This document shows positions 6,705 through 7,725 of a DNA stretch of 7,725 nucleotides, one piece after another. The notes beneath the pieces are model-generated. The model saw only the letters and a program-made list of their open reading frames with translations. It was not told the origin of the DNA and searched no databases. A program made the position numbers and the translations under genes. The DNA is from Prolixibacteraceae bacterium (lineage in GTDB: Bacteria > Bacteroidota > Bacteroidia > Bacteroidales > Prolixibacteraceae): positions 1 through 7,725 of the forward strand of contig JACMKG010000178.1 in NCBI GenBank assembly GCA_014380255.1. The letters are read 5' to 3'. How positions within the stretch are numbered: the stretch's first letter is position 1; the number at the start of each line of letters is the position of its first letter.

Positions 6705-6821
6705 ATGCCCTTTTTAAAGCTTGAAGAAGCCGAAAAATCGATAGATGTTTCAGAAATGAATAGTTTCAGGAACTGGCAAAATGAACTACTTTTGCCCTTA
6801 AATTCTAATACACTGAAATGA
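6705..6821 (+). CDS. Possible 38-aa small protein overlapping the radical SAM start
   Basis: An ATG at 6705 opens 38 codons ending in TGA at 6819-6821, which overlaps the ATG of the radical SAM gene as ATGA. The product (MPFLKLEEAEKSIDVSEMNS, then a WQNELLLPL stretch) is charged and amphipathic, with no Cys, signal peptide or motif that I recognise. The stop-start overlap is typical of coupled genes. Against it, a good promoter lies inside the frame, no Shine-Dalgarno sequence precedes it, and a frame this short arises easily by chance. Treat as a candidate only. Confidence 0.25.
   Translation: MPFLKLEEAEKSIDVSEMNSFRNWQNELLLPLNSNTLK
6764..6794 (+). promoter_or_regulatory. Probable promoter of the radical SAM gene
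   Basis: TTTC (6764-6767, one mismatch to TTTG) is followed after exactly 19 bp by TACTTTTG (6787-6794), a full match to the Bacteroidota -7 element TAnnTTTG. The ATG at 6818 follows 23 bp later, which leaves a leader of roughly 15-20 nt. This is the best promoter match in the window. Confidence 0.55.
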
Positions 6822-7725
6822 GCGGTTATTCATGGGGTGGAGATAAGAGATACAATGACTTTTCCGGCTATTTCAGAAGGAAATTTGATTGCCGTGTACA
6901 AAAAATCTCAATCGATGCCGGCTTTACCTGCCCTAACAGGGATGGCTTAAAGGGTAGGGGAGGATGCACCTATTGCAACAATGAAACTTTTAGTCCCGCT
7001 TACTGTGACCTTAAAAAAAGTGTATCCATGCAGCTTACCGAAGGCATTGAATTCTTTTCGCGCAAGTATAATTCGATGCAATACCTGGCTTATTTTCAGT
7101 CATTCAGCAATACCTATGCTCCCTTGGATCTGCTTAAACTGGTTTACACGGAAGCTTTGGAACATGACAACGTGATTGGACTGGTAATTGCTACGCGGCC
7201 GGATTGCCTGACAGATGAAATCCTGGATTACCTGGAACTGTTGGCCGAGAAGTATTATATCATGGTTGAATTTGGCATTGAATCGCACAAGAATGTGACT
7301 CTTGAGCGCATTAACAGGGGACATACATTTGAAGAATCGGCCTGGGCTTTGCAGGAAACCTCTCGTCGTAAAATTCACAACTGCGCTCATCTGATACTGG
7401 GCTTGCCCGGTGAGACAGAGTCCGACTGGCTTGATCAGGCAAGGGTGATAGCAAGCCTTCCGGTTGAAAACTTGAAATTGCACCAGCTTCAGATTCACAA
7501 AAATACACGCATGTATAAGGAGTATGTGCAGAATCCAGAGCAGTTTCACATGTTTACAGTGGAAGATTACCTGGAACTGGTGGTGCAATACCTTGAATTG
7601 CTAAGGCCTGAAATGGTGGTTGAACGCTTTGTAAGTGAATCGCCCGACAAATTGCTGGTTGCGCCTCGCTGGGGCCTGAAGAACTTTGAATTCACTGCCA
7701 AGCTTGAGAAATTACTGGAAGCCAA
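6818..7725 (+). CDS. Radical SAM protein, TIGR01212 (YhcC/YtqA) family, 3' end cut
   Basis: A 4Fe-4S radical S-adenosylmethionine protein of the TIGR01212 family (E. coli YhcC, Bacillus YtqA), whose reaction is not established to my knowledge. The 302 residues present are almost the whole protein (family about 310), so only a few codons should lie beyond the edge. The cluster cysteines are C38, C50 and C53 within the family block TCPNRDGLKGRGGCTYCN (37-54); spacing is C-x11-C-x2-C rather than the usual C-x3-C-x2-C. Further core elements are YFQSFSNTYAPL (92-103), IATRPDCL (124-131), VEFGIES (150-156), HLILGLPGETESDW (191-204), LKLHQLQIHKNT (219-230) and the C-terminal VERFVSESP (268-276) with APRWG (282-286). 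The start MSGYSWGGDKRYN is a typical N-terminus for the family, so ATG 6818 is well supported. It is transcribed away from the DUF4301 operon from its own promoter. Confidence 0.95.
   Translation, partial: MSGYSWGGDKRYNDFSGYFRRKFDCRVQKISIDAGFTCPNRDGLKGRGGCTYCNNETFSPAYCDLKKSVSMQLTEGIEFFSRKYNSMQYLAYFQSFSNTYAPLDLLKLVYTEALEHDNVIGLVIATRPDCLTDEILDYLELLAEKYYIMVEFGIESHKNVTLERINRGHTFEESAWALQETSRRKIHNCAHLILGLPGETESDWLDQARVIASLPVENLKLHQLQIHKNTRMYKEYVQNPEQFHMFTVEDYLELVVQYLELLRPEMVVERFVSESPDKLLVAPRWGLKNFEFTAKLEKLLEA

Larger units (their letters stand above)
6496..6817. other. Divergent intergenic region
   Basis: This 322-bp AT-rich stretch separates the minus-strand operon from the plus-strand radical SAM gene. 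It contains the probable promoters of both sides, the direct repeat and palindrome at 6573-6592, two copies of AATCAATTAT (6594-6603 and 6629-6638, 35 bp apart), and a 38-codon frame at its right end. I see no RNA gene or terminator in it. Confidence 0.7.

Noticed and set aside
7100..7588. Minus-strand 162-codon frame within the radical SAM gene
   Set aside because: It lies fully antisense to strongly conserved radical SAM motifs and has no domain of its own.

Overview
The window looks like a chromosomal segment of a Bacteroidota bacterium, probably a free-living or environmental member. The support is: a remnant of a type IX secretion (Por) C-terminal sorting domain, a DUF4301 protein (a family I know mainly from Bacteroidota), AT-rich start regions with almost no Shine-Dalgarno sequence, and one good copy of the Bacteroidota -7 promoter element TAnnTTTG. 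I cannot name a genus from the sequence alone. I see no integrase, transposase, CRISPR array, tRNA or rRNA.

Left part (1-1543), minus strand: a chorismate synthase gene (aroC), cut by the left edge, preceded by an FKBP/SlyD-type peptidyl-prolyl isomerase with a striking nine-cysteine glycine-rich tail. A strong intrinsic terminator just after slyD separates the two transcripts.

Middle left (1544-2171): little intact coding sequence. It holds a probable slyD promoter, an orphan T9SS sorting domain that has lost the protein it once ended and carries a frameshift, and a small 8-bp tandem repeat.

Middle (2172-6495), minus strand: four genes in transcriptional order DUF4301 - TPR protein - phosphosulfolactate synthase (ComA family) - GtrA family membrane protein, with gaps of 48, 3 and 33-34 bp. 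This is very probably one operon. The DUF4301 protein carries motifs, in the right order, that resemble UDP-sugar pyrophosphorylases. Taken with a C3-sulfonate-forming enzyme and a GtrA-type membrane protein, this suggests, as inference only, a role in making or moving an activated surface precursor.

Right part (6496-7725): a 322-bp divergent intergenic region with repeats and a convincing promoter leads into a plus-strand radical SAM gene of the TIGR01212 (YhcC/YtqA) family, cut by the right edge shortly before its expected end. A 38-codon reading frame overlaps its start codon as ATGA. It is a weak candidate for a small coupled gene.
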